Shown: positions 1 through 6,808 of the stretch, piece by piece
Layout of the letters: every line of letters starts with the position of its first letter
Position numbering within the stretch: the stretch's first letter is position 1
Notes under the pieces: generated by a model
The model's database searches: none
Seen by the model: only the letters and a program-made list of their open reading frames with translations
What the model was told of the DNA's origin: nothing
Assembly (NCBI GenBank): GCA_022729775.1
Contig: DZBA01000127.1
Span: 1 to 8,724 of the forward strand
DNA length: 8,724 nucleotides
Direction of reading: 5' to 3'
Source: Anaerolinea thermophila
GTDB taxonomy: Bacteria > Chloroflexota > Anaerolineae > Anaerolineales > Villigracilaceae
Translations under genes and position numbers: made by a program

Positions 1-738
1 TTCATGGTCTGGCGCGATGTAAAAGTAAAATACAAACAAACCCTGCTCGGCATGGCATGGGCGGTGATTCAACCTGTGATGACCATGCTCATCTTCACCT
101 TCCTCTTTGGCAAAGTGGCGAAACTGCCCACCGAAGGCATCCCCTACCCCGTCTTTTCATTCACCGCGCTGCTCCCCTGGGGACTTTTCGTCACCGCGCT
201 GAATCAGGGCAGCCGTTCACTCGTTGCGCACCAAAACATGGTGACGAAAATCTACTTCCCGCGCCTGATCCTGCCGATGGCAAGTGTCTTTGCGGGCATG
301 GTGGATTTTCTCATCGCGTTTGTGATCTTCGTCGGCTTGATGTTCTACTATCAAGTCACGCCCGCGTGGAATTTGCTCTGGACGCTGCCGCTCTTCCTGC
401 TGATGGCAATTGTCACCGCGCTGGGCGTCGCGCTTTGGCTCTCCGCGATTAACGTCCAATACCGCGATGTGAATCAAGCCCTGCCGTTTCTCACGCAGTT
501 CTGGCTGTTTGCCACGCCCGTTGCCTACTCTGCATCGGTCATCGCTGACAAGTGGCAGGTAGTGTATTCACTCAACCCGATGGCGGGTGTGGTCAATGGC
601 TTCCGCTGGGCGCTGCTCGGCACAGGCAATGGACCCGATGCCGCGCTGTGGGTCTCCGTCGGCATTTCAATTTTGATTTTCATTTCAGGTCTTTTCTACT
701 TTAGAAGTATGGAAAAGACGTTTGCGGATACGATTTAA
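1..738 (+). CDS. Polysaccharide ABC transporter permease, Wzm/TagG type (5' partial)
   Basis: This is the membrane subunit of an ABC-2 exporter that moves a lipid-linked polysaccharide across the cytoplasmic membrane. The frame is open from base 1, and the visible 245 residues begin inside the family's conserved N-terminal stretch (VWRDVKVKYKQTLLG), so the true start lies upstream. With the ATG at position 4 as residue 1, hydrophobic segments fall near residues 20-36, 52-70, 88-113, 127-148, 163-180 and 213-233, the usual six-helix ABC-2 topology. Family hallmarks are the segment NMVTKIYFPRLILP (78-91), NVQYRDV (150-156), NPMAGVVNGFRWALLG (191-206) and the C-terminal MEKTFADTI. The gene lies 88 nt before its cognate ATPase, as is typical of Wzm-Wzt pairs. 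Family assignment is confident. The substrate is unknown: O-antigen, teichoic-type and other surface glycans all use such permeases. Confidence 0.93.
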   Translation, partial: FMVWRDVKVKYKQTLLGMAWAVIQPVMTMLIFTFLFGKVAKLPTEGIPYPVFSFTALLPWGLFVTALNQGSRSLVAHQNMVTKIYFPRLILPMASVFAGMVDFLIAFVIFVGLMFYYQVTPAWNLLWTLPLFLLMAIVTALGVALWLSAINVQYRDVNQALPFLTQFWLFATPVAYSASVIADKWQVVYSLNPMAGVVNGFRWALLGTGNGPDAALWVSVGISILIFISGLFYFRSMEKTFADTI

Positions 739-775
739 AAGTGTCACGTGTTCCAGTGTTTCAGTGTCATGTCAA

Positions 776-820
776 CTTGACACAGAAGCACTTGACACAG
801 AAGCACTTGACACAGAAGCA
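776..820. repeat. Three perfect tandem copies of a 15-bp unit
   Basis: The unit cttgacacagaagca occurs three times without mismatch at 776-790, 791-805 and 806-820, ending 6 nt before the ATPase start. Just upstream, tgtcaa-c-ttgaca (770-782) forms a small palindrome, and gtgtca at 741-746 and 764-769 can pair with tgacac at 778-783. The unit length is a multiple of three, so copy-number changes would not shift any frame. The function is unknown. It may be a replication-slippage product or part of a lineage-specific repeat family. Confidence 0.9.
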
Positions 821-826
821 CAGATA

Positions 827-2116
827 ATGACAACTGCAATCAGCGTAAAAAACCTCGGCAAGCAATACAAAATCGGCGCGGCGGAAACCAAGTTCCGTTA
901 TAACATGCTGCGCGACGTGATCGTAGATACAGTCTACGCCCCCATTCGACTCGCGAAAGCGATGGTCGGCAGATCAGATCGCCGCATGAATCAGAATTTC
1001 GTGTGGGCATTGAAAGATGTCTCTTTCGATTTGGAAGAAGGCAAAGTGCTCGGCATTGTCGGAAGAAACGGCGCGGGCAAATCCACCCTCTTGAAGATTC
1101 TCTCGCGCGTGACAGAACCGACCACTGGCACGGTCAGCGTGCGCGGACGAGTCGGCTCGCTGCTCGAAGTCGGCACGGGCTTTCATCCCGAATTGACGGG
1201 GCGCGAAAATATCTACATGAACGGCGCCATCCTCGGCATGAAACGCGCAGAGATTGACGCAAAATTCGATGAGATTGTGGACTTCTCCGAAGTCACACAA
1301 TACATTGACACGCCCGTCAAGCGTTATTCGTCGGGCATGTATTTGCGACTCGCGTTTGCGGTCGCGGCGCACCTCGAACCTGAGATTCTCGTCGTGGATG
1401 AAGTGCTCGCTGTCGGCGACGCGGAATTCCAAAAGAAGTGTCTCGGCAAAATGGGCGATGTGGCACAGCAAGGGCGCACGGTGTTGTTTGTCAGTCATAA
1501 CATGTCCGCGATTTTGCGCCTGACTCAAGAAGCGATTGTGTTGAATAAAGGTCAACTCATCATGCGCGGACCGACTCAAGAAGCCGTTGATTATTATCTT
1601 TCGTCGGGGCAATCGCAAGCGGGAGAAAAAACCTGGGACGCGGAAGATATTCCTGCCTCGAGCGCACCCTTCACCCCGATTAGTTTGAAAATCAAAGAGA
1701 AAAGCGGGAAAGTCGTGGATACTGTCCGCTCGACCGAGACCGCCACAGTTGAATTTGAATATAAACTCTCCGCACCTGTCACTGGCTTGCGCGTGGGACT
1801 CTACGTCAGCACCATGCGCGGTGAATATGTTTTCACATCATTTGACACGGATGACGCTGCCATGTTCGAGCAACACGATACACGCACCACGGGTCATTAC
1901 ATCAGCCGCGCCGAACTCCCCGCGGACATTTTCAACGAGGGACGTTACACCGTCGGCGTGAATGCCAGTTCCTTCGGCGTGCGCCGCTACTTCATGGACG
2001 AGAACGCAATCGCCTTCAACGTGGACATTTCAGGCGCGCCGGGGACTCAATGGGGCGAACCACGAGTTGGTCCTGTGCGTCCGCGCTTGAATTGGAAGAT
2101 TGAGAAGATAGGTTAA
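827..2116 (+). CDS. Polysaccharide ABC transporter ATPase with Wzt-type C-terminal sugar-binding domain
   Basis: This is the cytoplasmic ATPase that powers the adjacent permease. From the ATG at 827 it is 429 residues. Walker A is GRNGAGKST (79-87). The Q-loop position carries the Wzt/TagH-type sequence LEVGTGFHPELTGREN (113-128), which lacks the usual glutamine. The signature is YSSGM (167-171), Walker B is EILVVDEVLAVGD (186-198, D191/E192), and the switch histidine is H224 in FVSHN. After a linker, residues about 275-425 form a beta-rich region matching the Wzt C-terminal domain in place and size. In characterised Wzt proteins this domain binds the modified non-reducing end of the glycan before export. 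The start was chosen because MTTAISVKNLGKQYK matches the family's N-terminus. A longer frame beginning with TTG at 722 would translate the tandem repeat as LDTEA x3. No good Shine-Dalgarno precedes 827, so coupling to upstream translation is possible. Confidence 0.94.
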   Translation: MTTAISVKNLGKQYKIGAAETKFRYNMLRDVIVDTVYAPIRLAKAMVGRSDRRMNQNFVWALKDVSFDLEEGKVLGIVGRNGAGKSTLLKILSRVTEPTTGTVSVRGRVGSLLEVGTGFHPELTGRENIYMNGAILGMKRAEIDAKFDEIVDFSEVTQYIDTPVKRYSSGMYLRLAFAVAAHLEPEILVVDEVLAVGDAEFQKKCLGKMGDVAQQGRTVLFVSHNMSAILRLTQEAIVLNKGQLIMRGPTQEAVDYYLSSGQSQAGEKTWDAEDIPASSAPFTPISLKIKEKSGKVVDTVRSTETATVEFEYKLSAPVTGLRVGLYVSTMRGEYVFTSFDTDDAAMFEQHDTRTTGHYISRAELPADIFNEGRYTVGVNASSFGVRRYFMDENAIAFNVDISGAPGTQWGEPRVGPVRPRLNWKIEKIG

Positions 2117-2190
2117 CAAGTTGGAAGGTTAAAAGGTTAGAAAGTTAATAAGTGAAACCTTCCAACCTTCGAACTTTCCAACCTTAAAAC
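2117..2190. repeat. GGTT-heptad intergenic repeat with interleaved inverted repeats
   Basis: The spacer between the ATPase and the GT-B gene is built from variants of aaggtt/gaaggtt followed by their complement. Two helices are possible. Bases 2120-2130 (gttggaaggtt) pair perfectly with 2156-2166, and 2133-2146 pair with 2172-2185 at 13 of 14 positions. The second left arm lies inside the loop of the first helix and its right arm lies outside, so the helices cross. They must be alternatives or form a pseudoknot. No T-tract follows, so it is not an obvious terminator. The next start codon follows 13 nt after the second right arm, with no clear Shine-Dalgarno. Confidence 0.8.
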
Positions 2191-2198
2191 AAAAAGAT

Positions 2199-3827
2199 AT
2201 GCCCAACCCCATTCGTAACATCCTCGCCGACCTGCCCTTCACCGCTGAAATTGACTGGATTCTGCGCTCGAAGAATCGTCCGCGCAAAGACCATTTCAAT
2301 TTGGAAAAACTGCAAAAGTCGCTGCCTGCCGCACGCGCAGTTGTGGAACCGTTTGCAAAGAACGCGCCGAAAGGCAAAAAAGTTTTATTCTTTGCCACGC
2401 TGCATTATTGGATTGAACAGTCCGCGTACTTGGGACTCGTTCTCGCAGGCATGGGACATGACGTGACCCTGCTCACGCTGCCCTACTCCGAGTGGCACAA
2501 AGAAAAAGACAAATTCCTGCAACGCCAGCGCATTTTGCACACGCATGACGCACTCAAGGTTTTGTCACCTTTGGTCAAGCACGTGTCTATGCTCGAAATG
2601 CAATCCTCATCGTTGCGGCACGGCACACTTCATCATGTGATTACTTCGCTCCCCGAAAAAATTCAAGCGGACATCAAAGAAGTCTCGCTGTGGGATGTGC
2701 AATACACGCTCATGCGTGAAGAAGTAAACATGGATGACGCGGATGACCGCGCGATATACGACTTGCGCGTACAGCGCAATACCTTCGCCGCCAAATCCGC
2801 GCTGGAGTGGATGACAAAAAATAAGCCCGACGTAATTTTGATTCCCAATGGATTAATTTTAGAAATGGGAATCGTGTTTCGTGTTGCGAGACATTTGGGA
2901 ATTGATGCCGTGACCTACGAATTCAACGACCAGCGCGAACAAATCTGGCTGGCGCAAAATTCGTCCATCATGCAGCAGGAGACCGATTATCTGGTGGACG
3001 CCCGCTGTCATTTGCCTGTCACCGATGAAATGTTCGAGCGCGTGGCGGATTTGGAAAACGCGCGGCGCGGCGCGAGAGTGTGGGGCAAGTCCAAACGCTT
3101 GTGGCAGTATGTCTCATCGCAAGGCGCGGACGTAACACGCACCACGCTCCAATTGGACAATCGCCCTGTTGTGATGTTGGCTGCCAACGTCCTCGGTGAT
3201 AGTTTAACTTTGGGGCGCGACATCTTCGCCGCCTCGATGACCGAGTGGATTACCAAGACTGTGCAATATTTTGCAAAGCGCACCGACGTCCAAATGGTCA
3301 TCCGCGTACACCCTGGCGAAAAACTTGTGCCGCAAGCAAAATCAATGGGCACGGTGGTGCGCGAGGCGTTGCCCGAACTTCCCAATCATATTCACGTCAT
3401 CGGCGCGTTGGACAAAATCAACACCTATGACTTGATTGAAATTGCGAATGTCGGCTTGGCGTACACCACCACCGTCGGACTCGAAACCGCGATGAATGGT
3501 CGCCCCGTCATCTCTTGCGGGCAGACTCACTATCGCGCACGCGGATTCACCCTCGACCCAAACACGTGGGACGAATATTACGCGACCCTCGAAAAAGTCC
3601 TCGCCGATATTCCTGCCCATCAACTGAACGAAAAGCAAACCGAATTCGCGTGGAATTACGCCTACCGCTTCTTCTTTGAATATCCGCGCCCCTTCCCGTG
3701 GCGTCTGATGAACTTCTGGGATGACCTTGCCGAACATCCGCTGGAAAGCGTGCTCAGTCCCGAAGGCATGGCGCGTTTCAAAGATACCTTTGATTTTCTG
3801 GTCGGCGAACCATTTACGTGGAAATGA
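2199..3827 (+). CDS. GT-B-like surface/capsular polysaccharide glycosyltransferase
   Basis: This 542-residue soluble protein has the look of the capsule-polysaccharide biosynthesis superfamily (GT-B fold, related to KpsC/KpsS-type transferases). It should act at the cytoplasmic face. The N-terminal half carries a Rossmann-like start, KKVLFFATLHYWIEQSAYLGLVL (60-82), and a strand-turn element, PDVILIPNGLILEMGIVFRVARHLG (210-234). The C-terminal half has RPVVMLAANV (322-331), the RVHPGE motif (369-374, H371-P372) and YTTTVGLETAMNGRPVISCGQ (422-442), followed by the Y/R-rich segment THYRARGF. The HP and S/T-x-G-x-E motifs are the donor-binding landmarks of this group. There is no signal peptide or membrane segment. 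The location between exporter and methyltransferase fits assembly or capping of the exported glycan. Donor and acceptor sugars cannot be read from the sequence. The start at 2199 is the only sensible one, but it has no clear Shine-Dalgarno. Confidence 0.78.
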   Translation: MPNPIRNILADLPFTAEIDWILRSKNRPRKDHFNLEKLQKSLPAARAVVEPFAKNAPKGKKVLFFATLHYWIEQSAYLGLVLAGMGHDVTLLTLPYSEWHKEKDKFLQRQRILHTHDALKVLSPLVKHVSMLEMQSSSLRHGTLHHVITSLPEKIQADIKEVSLWDVQYTLMREEVNMDDADDRAIYDLRVQRNTFAAKSALEWMTKNKPDVILIPNGLILEMGIVFRVARHLGIDAVTYEFNDQREQIWLAQNSSIMQQETDYLVDARCHLPVTDEMFERVADLENARRGARVWGKSKRLWQYVSSQGADVTRTTLQLDNRPVVMLAANVLGDSLTLGRDIFAASMTEWITKTVQYFAKRTDVQMVIRVHPGEKLVPQAKSMGTVVREALPELPNHIHVIGALDKINTYDLIEIANVGLAYTTTVGLETAMNGRPVISCGQTHYRARGFTLDPNTWDEYYATLEKVLADIPAHQLNEKQTEFAWNYAYRFFFEYPRPFPWRLMNFWDDLAEHPLESVLSPEGMARFKDTFDFLVGEPFTWK

Positions 3828-3830
3828 TCT

Positions 3831-3876
3831 GGAGTCCGTCAGCTTGCTGACGGCGCGCGGCAAGCCGCGCAATTCC
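3831..3876. repeat. Double-hairpin (three-way-junction) intergenic element
   Basis: Two perfect hairpins sit back to back. Bases 3836-3843 (ccgtcagc) pair with 3846-3853 across a TT loop, and 3855-3861 (gcgcggc) pair with 3864-3870 across an AA loop. Flanking bases 3831-3835 (ggagt) can close on 3872-3876 with one G-T wobble, giving a cloverleaf-like three-way junction. There is no T-tract. The element begins 3 nt after a stop codon and ends at the Shine-Dalgarno (AAAGGA, 3877-3882) of the methyltransferase gene. It resembles REP-like palindromic elements. Possible roles are mRNA stabilisation, partial attenuation, or none. Confidence 0.85.
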
Positions 3877-3887
3877 AAAGGAACACA

Positions 3888-4712
3888 ATGACCAACAACA
3901 CCAAACAAAAAGTCCGCGAATTTTATGACGAGATCGGCTGGCAGCAGGAAGATGACGGGCATTATCAAAACGCCCGCTATGAAGACCTGCGCCCCGTCTC
4001 ACGCGAATACGTCCACAAGACTCGTATGCGCACGATGAACGGCTTGATTCCCACGGGCAGATTTTTGCTAGACGCGGGTTCTGGTCCCGTGCAATATGAG
4101 GAATACAAAACATATTCGCAGGGATATGAAAAGCGCGTGTGCTTGGATATTTCCATTCAAGCATTACGCGAGGCGCGGGAAAGAATCGGCGACCACGGCT
4201 TGTTCGTCGTCGGCGATTTGGCAAACCTGCCCTTCAAGCAAGAATCTTTTGATGGGGCGGTATCCATGCACGCGATTCATCACCTTGCGCTGAGTGAACA
4301 TCCGCGCGCGTACGCGGAGATTCATCGCGTGCTGGCAAAGGGGCGCACGGCGGCAATTATCAATGGCTGGCATGAGCCGCGCTTAATCACGATGGCGGAA
4401 CCGCTCATCGGGTTGATGCGCAAACTGTCGGGCAAATCTGCCAAGAAGAAAAAAGAATGGCTGAGCGAAGAATCGCCCGAAGGAACATTCGTCCAAAAGA
4501 TGACTCCCGAATGGTTGAAGAAAGAAATCGGCTCGAAGATGGAAATCGAAATCAAACCATGGCGCAGTTTAAGCACTCGCATTCTGCGCTGGTTTGTGCG
4601 TCCCTTCGGCGGAAAAATTTTCTTGAAATTTGTCTTCTGGCTCGAAGGCGTGTTTCCGAAATTCTTTGCAGAAAATGGACAATACCCCTTAATCGTAATT
4701 CGTAAATCATAG
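3888..4712 (+). CDS. Class I SAM-dependent methyltransferase
   Basis: This 274-residue protein transfers a methyl group from S-adenosylmethionine to an unidentified acceptor. The Rossmann-fold motifs are clear. Motif I is LLDAGSGP (60-67), the acidic residue ending strand beta-2 is D87 in CLDIS, the adenine-contact motif is VVGDLANLPF (107-116, D110), and the post-motif strand is FDGAVSMHAIHHL (121-133). This pattern is of the Methyltransf_11 type. The N-terminus VREFYDEIGWQ is common in methyltransferases that act on small molecules or glycans. The C-terminal third is basic and aromatic (KSAKKKKEW at 183-191; RWFVRPFGGKIFLKFVFWLEG at 234-254), suggesting membrane proximity. The Shine-Dalgarno AAAGGA lies 5 nt before the ATG and supports the start. 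Given the neighbours, the acceptor is probably a sugar or lipid-linked intermediate, but this is inferred from context only. Confidence 0.88.
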   Translation: MTNNTKQKVREFYDEIGWQQEDDGHYQNARYEDLRPVSREYVHKTRMRTMNGLIPTGRFLLDAGSGPVQYEEYKTYSQGYEKRVCLDISIQALREARERIGDHGLFVVGDLANLPFKQESFDGAVSMHAIHHLALSEHPRAYAEIHRVLAKGRTAAIINGWHEPRLITMAEPLIGLMRKLSGKSAKKKKEWLSEESPEGTFVQKMTPEWLKKEIGSKMEIEIKPWRSLSTRILRWFVRPFGGKIFLKFVFWLEGVFPKFFAENGQYPLIVIRKS

Positions 4713-4753
4713 TCACCATTCTCTAATCTCTAATTACTATTTACCAATTACCA
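4713..4753. repeat. AT-rich CTAAT/ACCAAT repeat spacer
   Basis: The 41-nt gap between the methyltransferase stop and the next ATG is made of short direct repeats: ctctaatctctaatt (4721-4735), then ttaccaattaccaat, whose last bases form the start codon of the next gene. It contains no Shine-Dalgarno and no stable hairpin. Its composition is sharply more AT-rich than the flanking genes. It differs in sequence from the other three operon-junction repeats. Confidence 0.65.
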
Positions 4754-6796
4754 ATGAAAAAAACTCCCCTGCCTGCCCTATTCCTTGTCATCATCACCGC
4801 CCTTGTGTATCTTCCCAACATCGGCGGCTTGACCTATTTTAAGGATGACTGGTATTACATCTACGATGGACTCATCGGCGGCGCAAAAATTTTTCATGAA
4901 ATGTTCAGCATTGACCGCCCCGCGCGTGGATATTTCTTTGAGTGGTATTTTCTATTACTCGGCGCAAAACCGCTGGCATGGCACATCGGCGCATATCTCT
5001 GGCGGACATTGAGCGCGCTCGGCGCATTGTGGATTTTCAACATTCTCTGGGAAAAAGAAAAAAAAATCGCATTCATCTCCGCGCTGCTGTTTGCCATCTA
5101 CCCCGGCTATTACTGGTGGATGAGCGCCATCGAATACCAGCCGATGATTACCAGCCTTGCGCTGCAAGTGTTCTCGATTGCGTTTACGTTAAAAGGGTTA
5201 CAGGTTGAAGGTTACAGGTTAAAGGTTGCGTATGCAATGGGCGCGGTCCTCACAGGCTGGGCGTACATCGCATTGGTGGATTATGCGATTGGGATGGAAG
5301 TGTTTCGCTTCCTCGCCGTCTATGTGATGATTGCGCGGAGGCAGGATACAAATTCCACAGCCGCGCGAAATAAATTTCGCGTTACAGTGAAACGCGTCCG
5401 CGATTCTTTCTACGCGCTGAATGGACAGCTGCTTATCCCAATCGGATTTGTGTTCTGGAGAACATTCTTCTTTAACAATGAGCGTGAAGCCACAGATATT
5501 GGTTTGCAACTTGGCGCGTTTTTCGGCAGTCCCATCTCTACTGGCACACGCTGGATTTTGCAAACGCTCAACAGCCTGTTGAACATGACCGCGCTGGCAT
5601 GGGTGAATCAATTTCCGCGCTTCTTCTTTGAATTGCGGATGCGCGACATGGCATACGGAATTCTCTTTGCCATACTGACCCTGCTCGCGGTGTTCCTCGC
5701 GCGAAAAACCTCGGGCGGAGATTCAATCCGCGCCGCAGAATCAAACTCAACGTTAAGAGAATCCGCGCTGCTTGGCGGGCTGGGACTCATCCTTGGCATC
5801 CTGCCCGTCATCATGGCGAATCGCTACATTGACAACGGAGTCTTCTCTCATTATGCGCTGCCCGCTTCACTGGCGGCGGCTTTGCTCGTTTCCAGTTTGA
5901 TTCATTCCATTTCGATGCCGCGCATTCAATCCGCTGTGATGTACATCGTGATTTTGTTTGCGGCGCTGACTCATTATGGAATTTCCATCAGCGCGGTCAA
6001 CGAAGCGCGCGCGCTGGAAAAGTTCTGGTGGCAGGTCAGTTGGCGCGCGCCCGCGCTCGCATCCGATACGATGCTCGTCATCCATTATCCATCCGCGAAC
6101 ATGGGCGATGATGGCAACGGCGCAACAGAACTGCCGAATATGATTTATTTTCCGCAGTCTTCAGCGAGTATTCCCGTGCATTACAATCTTTCCGCGATTA
6201 CGTTAAACGACACGAACCTGCGCGAGGTGATGCTCGGCAAGTTATATATGGAGACGGACTACCGCAGCCATACGGTGAATTTGAATTATGAAAATGTGCT
6301 GGTCATCAGCCAGCCGACCCCGACCTCATGCGCGCATGTGGTAAATGGAAACGCGCCGCTGATTTCATTTGATGACCCGGCAAGTGTTATACTCGCCGCG
6401 CCTTCATCGAATCTCGAAAATGTGATTGCAAACGCGCAGCCGCACATCCCGCCGAATTTTGCGTTTGGGGATGAACCCGAGCGTAACTGGTGTTATTATT
6501 TCGAGAAAGCAGACCTCGCCGCGCAATTACAGCAATGGGACGAAGTGACCGCGCTCGGCGAAGAAGCGATTAAATTGGAGTTGCACCCGCAGGATCAATC
6601 CGAGTGGATGCCGTTCTTGAAGGCGTACGCAATCACAGGCAATGATAAGCGCATGAAACAAACCGCGTCCAAGATCGGCATCGAGACCGTGCTGCGCTTG
6701 CAAGCGTGCGAGATGTTAACAAAAATCGAAGAGCCGTTGCGTGATGACGTAAAGGATATTATCGCAACGCATTATTGTAAGAACGCGCAAAAATAA
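4754..6796 (+). CDS. Polytopic GT-C-like membrane protein with soluble C-terminal helical domain
   Basis: This 680-residue protein was not matched to a named family. Roughly ten to twelve hydrophobic segments occupy residues 8-415, for example 8-26, 83-99, 105-120, 131-147, 160-178, 183-195, 226-240, 300-316, 338-355, 368-385 and 393-412. The first loop carries FKDDWYY (29-35). A DD or DE pair in the first outer loop is the metal/substrate hallmark of GT-C glycosyltransferases that use lipid-linked sugar donors. Residues about 430-680 are soluble and presumably outside the membrane. Within them, WCYYFEKADLAAQLQQWDEV (579-598) and a following helix pair resemble a TPR-like unit. It may add or transfer sugars on the outer face, but this is inference. 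The start codon is fused to the upstream repeat and lacks a Shine-Dalgarno. Two loops are encoded by repeat-like DNA (residues 146-159 and 204-209). The downstream gene follows after 12 nt. Confidence 0.72.
   Translation: MKKTPLPALFLVIITALVYLPNIGGLTYFKDDWYYIYDGLIGGAKIFHEMFSIDRPARGYFFEWYFLLLGAKPLAWHIGAYLWRTLSALGALWIFNILWEKEKKIAFISALLFAIYPGYYWWMSAIEYQPMITSLALQVFSIAFTLKGLQVEGYRLKVAYAMGAVLTGWAYIALVDYAIGMEVFRFLAVYVMIARRQDTNSTAARNKFRVTVKRVRDSFYALNGQLLIPIGFVFWRTFFFNNEREATDIGLQLGAFFGSPISTGTRWILQTLNSLLNMTALAWVNQFPRFFFELRMRDMAYGILFAILTLLAVFLARKTSGGDSIRAAESNSTLRESALLGGLGLILGILPVIMANRYIDNGVFSHYALPASLAAALLVSSLIHSISMPRIQSAVMYIVILFAALTHYGISISAVNEARALEKFWWQVSWRAPALASDTMLVIHYPSANMGDDGNGATELPNMIYFPQSSASIPVHYNLSAITLNDTNLREVMLGKLYMETDYRSHTVNLNYENVLVISQPTPTSCAHVVNGNAPLISFDDPASVILAAPSSNLENVIANAQPHIPPNFAFGDEPERNWCYYFEKADLAAQLQQWDEVTALGEEAIKLELHPQDQSEWMPFLKAYAITGNDKRMKQTASKIGIETVLRLQACEMLTKIEEPLRDDVKDIIATHYCKNAQK
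5191..5230. repeat. GTTACAGGTT repeat embedded in the GT-C-like coding sequence
   Basis: Two 14-bp direct copies of gttacaggttRaag (5197-5210 and 5211-5224) are followed by a further gtt. The 13-mer gttacaggttaaa (5211-5223) recurs exactly downstream of the operon's last gene at 7832-7844, and the style matches the intergenic repeat at 2117-2190. It is translated in frame as LKGLQVEGYRLKVA (residues 146-159), a short polar loop between two predicted membrane helices. Confidence 0.75.
5364..5381. repeat. Perfect 8-bp hairpin inside the GT-C-like coding sequence
   Basis: cgcgaaat (5364-5371) and atttcgcg (5374-5381) are exact reverse complements across an AA loop. The short-loop architecture resembles the second hairpin of the 3831-3876 element. 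It encodes ARNKFR within a basic inter-helix loop (residues 196-217). Confidence 0.7.
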
Positions 6797-6808
6797 ACAG
6801 GAGAACTT

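Noticed and set aside
776..820. CRISPR-like array
   Set aside because: The 15-bp units are directly adjacent with no spacers, and there are no cas genes. It is a simple tandem repeat.
722..826. Upstream in-frame TTG start for the ATPase
   Set aside because: It would add 35 residues made mostly of repeat-encoded LDTEA units that family members lack. The ATG at 827 gives the expected N-terminus. Kept only as a finding.
974..1618. Minus-strand open frame of 214 codons opposite the ATPase
   Set aside because: It lies antisense to the conserved ATP-binding domain. Its His/Arg/Phe-rich composition is typical of antisense translation of a GC-biased gene, and there is no supporting Shine-Dalgarno or domain.
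2117..2190. Intrinsic terminator after the ATPase gene
   Set aside because: The stems are AT-rich, not followed by a T-tract, and the downstream genes appear to belong to the same operon.
3342..3968. Minus-strand open frame of 208 codons across the GT-B/methyltransferase junction
   Set aside because: It runs antisense through two convincing genes and through the palindromic spacer, and shows no recognisable motif.
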